A stretch of 64,000 bases of DNA, from positions 1 to 64,000 of the forward strand of contig JAKOVB010000124.1 of NCBI GenBank assembly GCA_029782295.1. The letters run 5' to 3'. Made by a program: the position numbers and the translations under genes. The notes beneath the pieces were generated by a model that was given only the letters and a program-made list of their open reading frames with translations, was not told where the DNA came from and did no database searches. This document shows, piece by piece, positions 27,966-36,563 of the stretch. The DNA is from Pseudomonadota bacterium (lineage in GTDB: Bacteria > Pseudomonadota > Gammaproteobacteria > Burkholderiales > Methylophilaceae). Position 1 is the stretch's first letter, and each line of letters opens with the position of its first letter.

Positions 27966-28015
27966 CCCTGCAAAAATGGTATGAAAAATCTGCAGGACTG
28001 CACATTTTTGCAGGG
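27966..28015. promoter_or_regulatory. 13-bp perfect inverted repeat, candidate enhancer for a sigma-54 activator
   Basis: CCCTGCAAAAATG (27966-27978) and CATTTTTGCAGGG (28003-28015) are exact reverse complements separated by 24 bases. The pair begins right after the PstS-like stop codon and ends about 100 bases before the sigma-54 promoter, the normal range for an NtrC-type binding site. It lacks a T-run, so a terminator is less likely although a hairpin could form. Confidence 0.55.
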
Positions 28016-28115
28016 TCTCGTCACTGCTCACATGAACCTGAAAGCTGTCCAAGAAGAAATATTTCCCCTTAAACATCATTAAGTTAGACCGTCTTTTCAC
28101 CGCCGCCAACAAGGC

Positions 28116-28130
28116 TGGCACGCGGCTTGC
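28116..28130 (+). promoter_or_regulatory. sigma-54 (RpoN) -24/-12 promoter
   Basis: TGGCACGCGGCTTGC carries the consensus TGGCAC-N5-TTGC with GG and GC exactly 10 bases apart. Transcription should begin near 28142, giving a leader of about 27 bases before the ATG at 28169. No comparable match was seen elsewhere in the window. Confidence 0.85.
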
Positions 28131-28168
28131 GATGTCCACTGGTAACGATGCAAACCAAAAGGACCGTC

Positions 28169-28852
28169 ATGCATACCCTGCAAGCCTTGCAACCATCAGC
28201 AAACGCATTGGACACGGCAGCGCTCACTACCAGACTGGCCGAAATCCTCGACCTGAAAGAGCACTCAGGCGATCAGCGCCATACGCTGGAACATTTCATC
28301 CGCCAGTGCTTTGCATCCGCACATTCCGCTCGCGTCACCCACTTCATGCCGCGCCTGTTCAGCCTGGGTACCAAGCGCGGAGACCTGATCGCCGCATTCG
28401 GACTGCGCGAAGCGGCAAGCTCCCGGCTGTTTCTGGAGACCTATCTGGAACGCCCCATCGAGCAAGTCCTGCAGGGGCGTCTCGGACAACAGGTCGATCG
28501 CCGGGACATCATCGAAGTCGGCAACCTGTCCGCGCTCTATCCCGGCGCAGCGCGCTGGCTGATCGTGGCACTGACCGCCATGCTTCACGACGAGAGCTAC
28601 AAATGGGTGGTCTTTACCGGCACGGCCGCGCTGCGTAACGGATTTGCACGACTTGGCCTCAAGCCCATCGAACTGGCGTCCGCGACTCGCGAACACCTGC
28701 CCGAGCCGGAGCGCGCCGATTGGGGGCAATACTACGAACACGCCCCCACCGTCATGGCCGGCAGTATTACCTATGGCTATCAATCGCTGCTCATGCAACG
28801 GAACCTGTCCAGCGTTCTGCGTGCCGGCATGGAAAGCGTGGAAGCGGCATGA
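28169..28852 (+). CDS. thermostable hemolysin-family protein (GNAT-like)
   Basis: 227 residues of the T_hemolysin family, named after Vibrio delta-hemolysin and thought to have an acyltransferase (GNAT/autoinducer-synthase-like) fold. Visible conserved parts are FIRQCFASAHSARVTHFMPRL, RGDLIAAFGLREAAS, and DIIEVGNLSALYPG. The start is ATG 28169 with AAGGA upstream; earlier ATGs lie between the sigma-54 promoter and this site. It is first in a set of four overlapping genes. A synthase or transferase role is inference from fold and company; no toxin activity is implied. Confidence 0.8.
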   Translation: MHTLQALQPSANALDTAALTTRLAEILDLKEHSGDQRHTLEHFIRQCFASAHSARVTHFMPRLFSLGTKRGDLIAAFGLREAASSRLFLETYLERPIEQVLQGRLGQQVDRRDIIEVGNLSALYPGAARWLIVALTAMLHDESYKWVVFTGTAALRNGFARLGLKPIELASATREHLPEPERADWGQYYEHAPTVMAGSITYGYQSLLMQRNLSSVLRAGMESVEAA

Positions 28853-30345
28853 GCGCCATGCTCGCAGCAGTGCATGCAATAGCCTCCCAGTACCCAGACC
28901 GGATCGCGTTTGAAGGGGCTGACCAGTCGATTTCCTATGCCGTCCTGGACCAGACCGTGACCGAGGCTTCCATTCAGGCACGGGATCAGGACATCCGGGT
29001 GTTCGGACTATTGGCCGACAATGGAGTGCCCTGGGCGCTATCGGACCTGGCTGCAATCGCTGCCAATATCCCCATGGTGCCACTGCCGTTGTTCTTCTCC
29101 CCGCAGCAAATGCTGCACGCGATCCGCGACACCGGCCTGGATGCCCTGCTATGCGACCAGCCGCAACAGGTCGAAGCCATGCTGACCCAGGCAGGCATCC
29201 GCCATCATCGTGCCGGCATGTATTGCGGCCTGCATCTGATTCGTCTGCACAGCATCCCGGCGAGAGAACTGCCGCCCGGAACAGCCAGGGTCACTTACAC
29301 CTCAGGGACCACAGGTGCGCCCAAAGGTGTCTGCCTCAGTCTCGACCATATCGAGACGGTGGCCGCGGCACTGGCCGAAGCCAGCGAGGCTTCCATCATC
29401 GACCGGCACCTGTGCCTGACGCCGCTATCCACCTTGCTTGAAAACATCGGCGGCATCTACACCCCCCTGCTAGCTGGGGCGACCAGCACCCTGCTGCCGT
29501 TGCAACAGGTCGGCCTGAAGGGCGCGGCCGGCATCGATGCCGCCAGGATGGTGAATGCCTTGCAATCCACCGCTGCCAGCACGGCGATCCTGGCGCCGCA
29601 GATGCTGCAAGGCATCGTCGCCGCCGGGGAATCCGGCATGCCCATGCCGGACACGCTCAGATTCCTGGCTGTCGGCGGGGCCCCGGTCTCACCGATGCTG
29701 CTGGCACGCGCGCAACGACTGGGACTGCCAGTTTTCGAGGGGTATGGGCTTTCGGAATGTGCATCGGTCATTGCCTTGAACCAACCCGGCCAGCATCGGG
29801 CGAACAGCGTCGGCAAGCCGTTGCCGCATGTGCATATAACCTTCTCGGAAACTGGTGAAATCCTGGTGGAATCGCCGGTATTCCTCGGCTACCTGGGGGA
29901 AAAGCGTCCACCGCATCCATTTCCGACGGGCGACCTTGGGTATCTGGACTCCCAGGGCTTCCTGCATGTCACCGGCCGCAGCAAAAGCCTGTTCATCACC
30001 TCGTTCGGGCGCAACGTCGCCCCGGAGTGGGTTGAGCGTGAACTGACATTGCACCCGGCCATCGCGCAGGCCGCCGTATTCGGCGAAGGCCGCCCCTTCA
30101 ATACTGCAGTCATCGTGCCGCCTCCGGGCACCAACCCACAGGCCATCGAAAAAGCGGTGCAACAAGCCAATCACATGCTTCCGGATTATGCGCGCATCGG
30201 CAAATGGATTCCGGCAACCGCTCCTTTCAGCCCATCCAATCAGCAACTGACCAGCAATGGGCGACTGAAGCGGGACAACATCCATGCCATGTATGCCGAA
30301 GCCATCGAACAGATTTACCAGGAGGAAACCGATGTCGTTTTTTGA
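28849..30345 (+). CDS. AMP-dependent acyl ligase
   Basis: 498 residues of the adenylate-forming (ANL) superfamily, slightly shorter than usual acyl-CoA ligases. Motifs: P-loop VTYTSGTTGAPKGV (about 145), FEGYGLSECAS (about 302), TGDLGYLD (about 360), FGRNVAPEWVE, and near the end SNGRLKRDN with the catalytic Lys. No carrier-protein domain is fused. Whether it makes an acyl-CoA or passes an acyl-AMP to the neighbouring enzyme is not known. The ATG overlaps the previous stop (ATGA). Confidence 0.9.
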   Translation: MSAMLAAVHAIASQYPDRIAFEGADQSISYAVLDQTVTEASIQARDQDIRVFGLLADNGVPWALSDLAAIAANIPMVPLPLFFSPQQMLHAIRDTGLDALLCDQPQQVEAMLTQAGIRHHRAGMYCGLHLIRLHSIPARELPPGTARVTYTSGTTGAPKGVCLSLDHIETVAAALAEASEASIIDRHLCLTPLSTLLENIGGIYTPLLAGATSTLLPLQQVGLKGAAGIDAARMVNALQSTAASTAILAPQMLQGIVAAGESGMPMPDTLRFLAVGGAPVSPMLLARAQRLGLPVFEGYGLSECASVIALNQPGQHRANSVGKPLPHVHITFSETGEILVESPVFLGYLGEKRPPHPFPTGDLGYLDSQGFLHVTGRSKSLFITSFGRNVAPEWVERELTLHPAIAQAAVFGEGRPFNTAVIVPPPGTNPQAIEKAVQQANHMLPDYARIGKWIPATAPFSPSNQQLTSNGRLKRDNIHAMYAEAIEQIYQEETDVVF

Positions 30346-30985
30346 GCAGTTGCAGCAAGCCACACGTGCGGATCAGGAGACCCTGCAAACCATTCCCATC
30401 ATCACCAGGGCCATGATGGGGGAAGTCACCCTGGCACAGTACGTTGCTTTCCTGACCGAGGCTTACCACCACGTCAGACACACTGTCCCGCTGTTGATGG
30501 CCTGCGGTGCACGCCTGCCCGCCGAAAAGGAATGGCTGCGCGAGGCCATTGCCCATTACATAGAGGAAGAAATTGGCCACCAGGAATGGATCCTTTCAGA
30601 CATTGCCGCATGCGGTGCCGACGCCGACGCCGTCCGCCACGGCAAACCCGCCCTCGCAACCGAACTCATGGTCGCCTATGCCTATGACACCATCTCCCGC
30701 GGCAACCCTGTCGGCTTCTTCGGCATGGTGCATGTGCTGGAAGGCACCAGCATCCAGTTGGCGACCCATGCCGCGAGTGCCCTGCAGCAATCGCTGGCGC
30801 TGCCGAAACAGGCATTCACCTACCTGAACAGCCACGGTGCGCTGGATCTCGAGCACGTGGATTTCTTCCGTGACCTGGTCAACCGATTGGAAGACGATGC
30901 CGACAAGGCCTGCCTCGTGCACTGCGCCAAGGCGGTATTCCGGCTTTATGGCGATATTTTCCGATCACTGGAGACGATGCAATGA
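30332..30985 (+). CDS. haem-oxygenase-like diiron oxidase family (TenA/CADD/UndA fold)
   Basis: 217-residue all-helical protein. Candidate iron ligands fall at the expected helix positions: Glu43 with His46/47 (EAYHHVRH), Glu80 and His83 (EEEIGHQEW), Glu137 (VLEG), and Asp172/His175 (LDLEHVDFF). This is the HDO superfamily pattern (UndA, BesC, CADD), not the thiaminase TenA active site. Family members cleave or oxidise C-C bonds of fatty or amino acids. It overlaps the ligase by 14 bases and the SDR by 4. The substrate here is unknown. Confidence 0.8.
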   Translation: MSFFEQLQQATRADQETLQTIPIITRAMMGEVTLAQYVAFLTEAYHHVRHTVPLLMACGARLPAEKEWLREAIAHYIEEEIGHQEWILSDIAACGADADAVRHGKPALATELMVAYAYDTISRGNPVGFFGMVHVLEGTSIQLATHAASALQQSLALPKQAFTYLNSHGALDLEHVDFFRDLVNRLEDDADKACLVHCAKAVFRLYGDIFRSLETMQ

Positions 30986-31782
30986 AGCTATCCGGAAAGA
31001 AAATCCTGGTCACCGGCGCCGCCGGCGGCATCGGAAGCGAACTGTGCTTGGCGCTTGCCGGGAAAGGCGCGATATTGCACTTGGTCGATATCGACGTCAC
31101 CCGACTGGAACAACTCCGCCAGGCCATCCAGGCCAGCGGAGGCAAGGCCGGCGTATTTCTCTGCGACCTGTCGGCCCCCCATGCCTCCGAGGTTCTCGCA
31201 CAACAACTTCAGGACACCGTTGGCAGCGTGGACATCCTGATCAACTGTGCCGGGATCGCCAGCTTCGGTCTGTTCGACCAGCAGAATCCAGACCAGATGG
31301 AAAAACTCTGGCGTATCAATGTGATCGCCCCCATGCAACTCACGAGGGCACTGCTGCCGGGCATGCTTTCCCGTGGGCACGGGCGCGTTGTCAATGTCGG
31401 CTCCATTTTCGGCAGCATTGGTTTCGCCTACTTCACCGCCTATTCGGCCAGCAAGTTCGCCATGCGCGGCTTCTCCGAAGCCCTGCGTCGAGAACTCGAA
31501 GGCTCTGGCGTCGGGGTGACCTACATCGCCCCGCGCTATACCCGGACGGCAATCAACGACGGTCCCGTCAACCGCATGGCCCAGGCCGTCGGCATGAACA
31601 GCGACGATCCATCGACCGTGGCGATGCATGTGGTTCGTGCGATAGAAAAAGACCGGAACGATTATTACATCGGCTGGCCGGAATCCCTGTTCGTCAGGAT
31701 CAACGCCCTTCTGCCGCGCCTAGTCGACGGGGCATTACGCAAGCAGAACATCAAGACACGCCCCTTTGCCTTGGGCCACTAA
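30982..31782 (+). CDS. short-chain dehydrogenase/reductase (SDR)
   Basis: 266-residue classical SDR with Rossmann motif TGAAGGIG (about residues 12-19), Asp at the end of beta2 (LVDIDV, suggesting NAD(H)), NCAGIAS, catalytic Ser in NVGSIFGS and YSASK. The C-terminal 40 residues (IGWPESLFVRINALLPRLVD) resemble membrane-associated SDRs that act on lipids. It is the last of four overlapping genes under the sigma-54 promoter; probably it reduces or oxidises the pathway intermediate. Confidence 0.9.
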   Translation: MKLSGKKILVTGAAGGIGSELCLALAGKGAILHLVDIDVTRLEQLRQAIQASGGKAGVFLCDLSAPHASEVLAQQLQDTVGSVDILINCAGIASFGLFDQQNPDQMEKLWRINVIAPMQLTRALLPGMLSRGHGRVVNVGSIFGSIGFAYFTAYSASKFAMRGFSEALRRELEGSGVGVTYIAPRYTRTAINDGPVNRMAQAVGMNSDDPSTVAMHVVRAIEKDRNDYYIGWPESLFVRINALLPRLVDGALRKQNIKTRPFALGH

Positions 31783-31806
31783 ACAGACCCTATGGAGGAC
31801 CAATAC

Positions 31807-32478
31807 ATGAAAAAGATCTTCAATCCGCTTTCCGCCATCATCTTGGCTGCCACGCTGTTTTACGGCACCCTGATCCTCGACCATGGCCTCGCCTTCGCGG
31901 ATACCGTCAGCGACAACATCGCTGAACTCCAGCATGGCTGGGCCAAGGCCTACTACCAGACCCCGGACAAACAGAAAGAAGCCGTGTTCAAGGAATTGGC
32001 CGCCAAAGCGCATGCCTATACGAGTGCCAGCCCAGGCCGCGCGGAACCCATGGTCTGGGAAGCGATCATCCTGAGCAGTTATGCCAAATTCGCTGGCGGC
32101 CTGAGTGCGCTGGATAAAGCCAAGGCCGCACGCGACCTGCTGGAAAAAGCCGAGAAAATCCAGCCTGATGTGCTGGACGGATCGATCTACACCTCCCTGG
32201 GCAGCCTCTACTACAAGGTCCCGCGCTGGCCGATCGGTTTCGGGGACAAGCACAAAGCCCGCGATTACCTGGAAAAAGCCGTGAAGCTCAACCCTGCCGG
32301 CATCGATTCTAATTATTTTTATGGCGACTTCCTGCTGGAACAAGGCGAATACGCCAAGGCCCAGGAATATCTGGAGAAGGCCCTGTCCGCCCCGCCCCGC
32401 CCGGGTCGCGAAGACGCCGACCAGGGCCGCCGCGCCGAGGTCCAGCAAACCCTGGAGAAATCAAGGCAGCATGGCTAA
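31807..32478 (+). CDS. exported TPR-repeat protein
   Basis: 223 residues: signal peptide (LAFA|D), then helical repeats including KAARDLLEKAEKIQPDVLDGS and KARDYLEKAVKLNPAGIDSN, resembling TRAP-transporter TatT-type (T-component) TPR proteins. GGAGG lies before ATG 31807. It is 24 bases after the SDR and probably in the same transcript. It may act as a periplasmic scaffold. Confidence 0.75.
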   Translation: MKKIFNPLSAIILAATLFYGTLILDHGLAFADTVSDNIAELQHGWAKAYYQTPDKQKEAVFKELAAKAHAYTSASPGRAEPMVWEAIILSSYAKFAGGLSALDKAKAARDLLEKAEKIQPDVLDGSIYTSLGSLYYKVPRWPIGFGDKHKARDYLEKAVKLNPAGIDSNYFYGDFLLEQGEYAKAQEYLEKALSAPPRPGREDADQGRRAEVQQTLEKSRQHG

Positions 32479-32561
32479 AAAAGGTTGTAAGTTTCAAGTA
32501 AGTATTTAAGTACACAGTGTGCAAGGGAAATCACCCCTAGACCTATAAGGGAGTAAGTCGC

Positions 32562-33920
32562 ATGAAGAAATATCTGAAAACGGTTTTCATGCTGGCATTG
32601 TTGGGTCTGGGGATTGCCCCCTCCATCAGCCAGGCGGTGCCATCCTTCGCCAGACAAACCGGCATGGACTGCGCTGCTTGCCACACCAGCTTTCCCGAGT
32701 TGACGCCTTTCGGCCGGGAATTCAAGCTCAACGGCTACACGCTCGGGGAGCGCCAGCTCCTCCCGCTGGCCGCCATGATGCAGTTTTCCATGACGCACTC
32801 GGATAAAAGTCGCGACAATACCGGCGCCAAGCTAGTCCTGCGCGAGAACGCCCCGCAGTTCGACCTGGTCAGCCTCTTTGCCGCAGGGAAATTGAGCGAC
32901 TTTGCCGGGATGTTTGTCCAATGGACCTACAGCAACAATTCGGAACAGCGTGCGGATGGCTCGATTCGCCACCACAGCCAATTGGACAACACCGATCTGC
33001 GCTTGGTCGGGAATCATGACGTCTTCGGCAATAGCCTGGTATTCGGTCTGAATCTGAACAACAACCCCACCGTTCAGGACGTCTGGAACACCACCCCTGC
33101 CTGGGGATATCCATTCAACGGCCCCAACCTGCCCCATCCAGGACCGGCCTATGCCACGTTCATCGACGGCGGCCTGAGCCAGCAAGTGGCAGGGTTGGGC
33201 GGATATTTCTGGTATGACCGCCACCTGTACGGCGAGCTGTCCTTCTATGGCAATGCCAACAATTTCTTCCGCGTCCTCAGCGAAGGTCAGCAGTGGCACA
33301 CCAACAGCGTGACCAGGATTGACGGACGCAACAATCCTTACTGGCGTTTGGCATGGAACGAGGACTGGGGATCCCATTCACTGATGGTGGGCACCTACGG
33401 GATGCAGGTCGATGTTTTCCCGGACCCGTCCAACCCGCACGGACCGACGGACCGATTCACGGATACCGCATTCGACGCCCAGTACCAGTACCTATCAGAC
33501 CCGCATATCTTCACGGTGCAGACCACCTACATCCATGAAAAGCAGAATTACAAGGCGAGTTTCGACCCCGCCTGCGACCCGGGTGCAGGCCCCTGCCTCA
33601 ATGCACACGACCATCTGAATACGTTCAAGGCCAAGGCCAGCTATCTCTACAACCGGAAATATGGCGTCTCACTGGCCTACTTCAACACGACAGGCAGCTA
33701 TGACGCTGTCGCTTTCGACAACCAGGGGATCAATCCTGTCACCAAACCGGACAACAGTGGTTATATCGCCGAACTGGATTACAACCCCTGGACCTTTGCC
33801 CGCGTTGCGTTGCAATACACGCGGTACACCAAATGGGATGGCTCCCGCGAGACTGACAATCTCGGGCTCAAGCCCGGCGACAGGAACACGCTGTTCCTCA
33901 ATACCTGGTTTGCCTTTTAA
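32562..33920 (+). CDS. Cyc2-like fused monoheme cytochrome-porin
   Basis: 452 residues: signal peptide (to about residue 25, SISQA), then SFARQTGMDCAACH with one haem site (Cys37, Cys40, His41), FPELTPFGREFKLNGY, and a long beta-rich stretch ending NTWFAF. A short N-terminal cytochrome fused to a barrel of about 400 residues is the plan of Cyc2, the outer-membrane iron oxidase, and of related cytochrome-porins of unproven substrate. The FARQT-x3-CxxCH block is shared with Cyc2. It is followed 18 bases later by a c4-type cytochrome. Iron oxidation is not proven. Confidence 0.7.
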   Translation: MKKYLKTVFMLALLGLGIAPSISQAVPSFARQTGMDCAACHTSFPELTPFGREFKLNGYTLGERQLLPLAAMMQFSMTHSDKSRDNTGAKLVLRENAPQFDLVSLFAAGKLSDFAGMFVQWTYSNNSEQRADGSIRHHSQLDNTDLRLVGNHDVFGNSLVFGLNLNNNPTVQDVWNTTPAWGYPFNGPNLPHPGPAYATFIDGGLSQQVAGLGGYFWYDRHLYGELSFYGNANNFFRVLSEGQQWHTNSVTRIDGRNNPYWRLAWNEDWGSHSLMVGTYGMQVDVFPDPSNPHGPTDRFTDTAFDAQYQYLSDPHIFTVQTTYIHEKQNYKASFDPACDPGAGPCLNAHDHLNTFKAKASYLYNRKYGVSLAYFNTTGSYDAVAFDNQGINPVTKPDNSGYIAELDYNPWTFARVALQYTRYTKWDGSRETDNLGLKPGDRNTLFLNTWFAF

Positions 33921-33938
33921 TCCATTCCTGGAGTCATC

Positions 33939-34544
33939 ATGTTAAAACGTCATTGGATCTCCCTCAGCATGATCGGCCTGCTCTCCGCGGCCGCGGCCTC
34001 AGCTTCGGATGCAGGTGCCAGGCTTGACCGTCAGCTCTGTTCCGTTTGTCACGGCCCCGGCGGAACCACCAGCTCGGAACTGTTTCCACAGCTGGCCGGG
34101 CAACCAGCACCCTACCTCATCGCCCAGATGAAAGCGTTCCGGGACAAGACTCGGTCTGAAGAAAATGCCAAACGTTTCATGTGGGGGATCTCCTCCCGTC
34201 TTTCCGACGACGACATCCAGAACCTGGCGGCGTTCTATGAAACGCAACCACCGGTGAAGCACGGCAAAATCTCGGATCAGGCGAAATATGAAGCCGGCAG
34301 GGACATATTCACCAACGGCCATCCCGACAAGGGCGTCCCGCCCTGCATGACCTGCCATGGAGAAAAGGGCGAAGGCAAGGATACGACACCCAGACTGGGC
34401 GGCCAGAACGAAACCTATCTGAAACGCCAGCTCAAGGTCTTCTACGGCAACGAAAGACCGGCTGCCATGGCGATGCATGAAATCGTCAAGGGGCTTTCAG
34501 AAGCGGATATCGACAACATCGCGCACTACCTTCAGGCCCAGTAA
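33939..34544 (+). CDS. diheme cytochrome c4-type protein
   Basis: 201 residues with signal peptide and two class I cytochrome domains: haem sites CSVCH (Cys34-His38) and CMTCH (Cys135-His139), each followed by a candidate axial Met (for example KRFMWG and AAMAMHE). The periplasmic c4 family carries electrons to terminal oxidases. Its place directly behind the cytochrome-porin suggests it accepts electrons from it. Confidence 0.88.
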   Translation: MLKRHWISLSMIGLLSAAAASASDAGARLDRQLCSVCHGPGGTTSSELFPQLAGQPAPYLIAQMKAFRDKTRSEENAKRFMWGISSRLSDDDIQNLAAFYETQPPVKHGKISDQAKYEAGRDIFTNGHPDKGVPPCMTCHGEKGEGKDTTPRLGGQNETYLKRQLKVFYGNERPAAMAMHEIVKGLSEADIDNIAHYLQAQ

Positions 34545-34592
34545 CGCCTTCAATCGATTACTGCTTTCAACAATCCATCAAAAGGAACCATC

Positions 34593-34781
34593 ATGACCAC
34601 CCCGATCAGCAATGCCACCAGCTTGCCGTATGTCCCTCAAGCCCAGCAGCAACCGGTACGGGCAAGGGCCGGAAACCAGGACAGCGACGGCGACAACGAC
34701 GGCAGCAAAGTTGGAGAAGTCGAGCAGAACAAGCCAGCCTCATCAGGGACGATCGGCACCACGATCAGCACCAAGGCCTGA
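34593..34781 (+). CDS. small Asp-rich hypothetical protein
   Basis: Sixty-two residues with a strong ribosome site (AAAGGAA, 6 bases before ATG). It is polar and probably disordered, with a central DSDGDNDGS stretch that looks like a calcium-loop (DxDGDxDG). It has no signal peptide or membrane helix. It follows the c4 gene by 48 bases and could be the last gene of that transcript. No family is recognised. Confidence 0.5.
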   Translation: MTTPISNATSLPYVPQAQQQPVRARAGNQDSDGDNDGSKVGEVEQNKPASSGTIGTTISTKA

Positions 34782-34907
34782 TTTCAGGGCGCTGCCTTTG
34801 ACGGTTGTCCGGAGGGAGCGCCCACCCGACTTGCAACACAGTCCCAGACTCAGGTCGACCATGAACAAAGCAAGCCGGGAGGTGACAACCGGCTCATTTT
34901 TCATCAA

Positions 34908-35276
34908 TTACCGGTGCAGGTGGGCAAAGAAACTGAATTCGATCTGATAAGCCAGCGTGATGCAAGCAAGCACCATCAACAACATGGCGGCAATGAACAC
35001 CCGGTCTGCGATCAGCTCCAGACTCTGATACCTTTTCCGGTTCTGGCTGCGGATACTCATGTAGGACAGCAATGCTGAGGTCAGGAACAGGATGGAATCC
35101 AGCGCCAGCAGGTCATCCGCGATCATGTTCATCGTGCGTGTGCTGATCAGGACCTGAATCAGCCCGATGGCCGTGAGGCACACTCCCACCATACTCGATG
35201 CAGTCGTGAAAATATGAACCGGCGCATGATCGTGCAGGTTGTGATCAGCATTCCGTGATGGCAAATCGAATTTCAT
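34908..35276 (-). CDS. small membrane protein, unknown function
   Basis: About 122 residues with a His-rich polar N-terminus (NADHNLHDHAPVHIF) and three predicted membrane helices (about residues 22-42, 58-75, 94-114). Start placed at ATG 35276; the frame extends 11 codons further. No family is recognised with confidence. It is tail to tail with the Asp-rich small gene. Confidence 0.6.
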   Translation of the reverse strand: MKFDLPSRNADHNLHDHAPVHIFTTASSMVGVCLTAIGLIQVLISTRTMNMIADDLLALDSILFLTSALLSYMSIRSQNRKRYQSLELIADRVFIAAMLLMVLACITLAYQIEFSFFAHLHR

Positions 35277-35428
35277 AGAACCCTTTATCAAAGCTTGAAA
35301 TGACAACACCTGAATGGTTTAGGGGTGCGCGATGCCCCGCCGTTCAGGTGTCGCCTGCCTGCGCAACCCAGTGCGGCAAGCAGTGAAGCCCGAGGCAATG
35401 TTCCGCCTCCGCCCCGGAAAAACTTAGA

Positions 35429-36229
35429 CTACTTGGCAGGACTGCCCGCCTGATCGTTCACGATTTTTGCCTTGGCCTTTAGATCACTCACCAGGGCCTC
35501 AAGTTTCCTGCGGCGCAAATCGTCGCGGATTTCCGCTTTGACCGCATCGAAGCTGGGCGGCTGGAAATCACGCACGTCTTCAAGTCGAATCACATGCCAG
35601 CCGTATTCGGTCTGGACGGGTGTCGCGGTATACCCCCCCTTCTGCAATCTCACCACAGCCTCAGCGAATGGCTGGACCATGCTATCCGCCGAGAACCAGC
35701 CAAGATCCCCGCCCTCATCCTTGCTGCTGTCGAGAGAATTCTCCTTGGCCAGACGGGCAAAATCAGCGCCCTTGGCCAACTGGTCGATCAGTGCCTTGGC
35801 TTCTGCTTCGGTCTTCACCAGAATATGGCTGGCCTTGAATTCTTTTCCGGCAAAATGGGATTTGAGCCTGTCGTATTCCACCTGCACCGCCGCGTCATCC
35901 ACCGGATTCTTGCTGATATAGTCCGCGAGATAAGCATTCACACGCAATTCGCTGAGCGTCATTTCTTCCTTGAGCTTGAACTCCGGCTGCTTGTCGATAC
36001 CTGATTTTCTCGCTTCCTGGTCGAGCAACTCGGTAATGATCAGTTTCTCCAGGATATTGGCACGCATCTGTGCATCCACCTGCTGCCCTTTGGCGGTAGC
36101 CTCCTTGACGATGTAGTCGACCAAAGACTGCTTGATCGGTTTGCCATTGACGCTGGCCGGGTCAGCGGCCTGGGCGACCAAAGAGGTCATGCCCGCCGCA
36201 ACCAACAGGGCCATCAGGAAAGATTTCAT
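35429..36229 (-). CDS. periplasmic parvulin-type peptidyl-prolyl isomerase
   Basis: 266 residues: signal peptide (VAQAA), SurA-like helical N-domain, and a parvulin domain (FKASHILVKTEAEAKALI ... GGDLGWFSADSMVQPFAEAV ... TEYGWHVIRLEDVR, in pieces). It has one PPIase domain, as in PpiC/PrsA-type exported foldases. These help outer-membrane proteins fold; many porins lie in this window. It stands alone with a 330-bp upstream gap. Confidence 0.9.
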   Translation of the reverse strand: MKSFLMALLVAAGMTSLVAQAADPASVNGKPIKQSLVDYIVKEATAKGQQVDAQMRANILEKLIITELLDQEARKSGIDKQPEFKLKEEMTLSELRVNAYLADYISKNPVDDAAVQVEYDRLKSHFAGKEFKASHILVKTEAEAKALIDQLAKGADFARLAKENSLDSSKDEGGDLGWFSADSMVQPFAEAVVRLQKGGYTATPVQTEYGWHVIRLEDVRDFQPPSFDAVKAEIRDDLRRRKLEALVSDLKAKAKIVNDQAGSPAK

Positions 36230-36563
36230 CGGGAATCTCCGGTAATAAGGTGGAATTGATTACTTACATCATCATGCCTGAATCGAATTACGGGAAGCTT
36301 ACAAACCCGTAAACAACAGGGCGATCTCACAAAAAAACCAACCGGCAATCTCCAACTGACGATTGTTCATGCCTAAGCACAGTCTGGAACACCGATACTC
36401 ATCCCCCATTCATGAGAATAACCATACTCACAATGTATTGTTTAAATAGAAAAAATACTAGCAAATCCAATGATTGTTTGGTACCATAACAATATATCAT
36501 TTGGCTCCGTAATATTTGTTGCCGTAGCACTTGTAAATTTGCAAATGCGCCCCACTTTACTAT
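36230..36563. other. AT-rich intergenic gap
   Basis: No gene is supported. The right half (36420-36560) is much richer in A+T than its surroundings. CTCAT-cccccattc-ATGAG near 36399-36417 forms a small hairpin with a C-rich loop. TACTAT at 36558-36563 is a possible -10 for the RNA that follows. Confidence 0.5.

Noticed and set aside
30332-30985. Annotation as thiaminase II TenA
   Set aside because: No thiamine genes nearby and the residues fit a diiron site rather than the TenA cysteine site.
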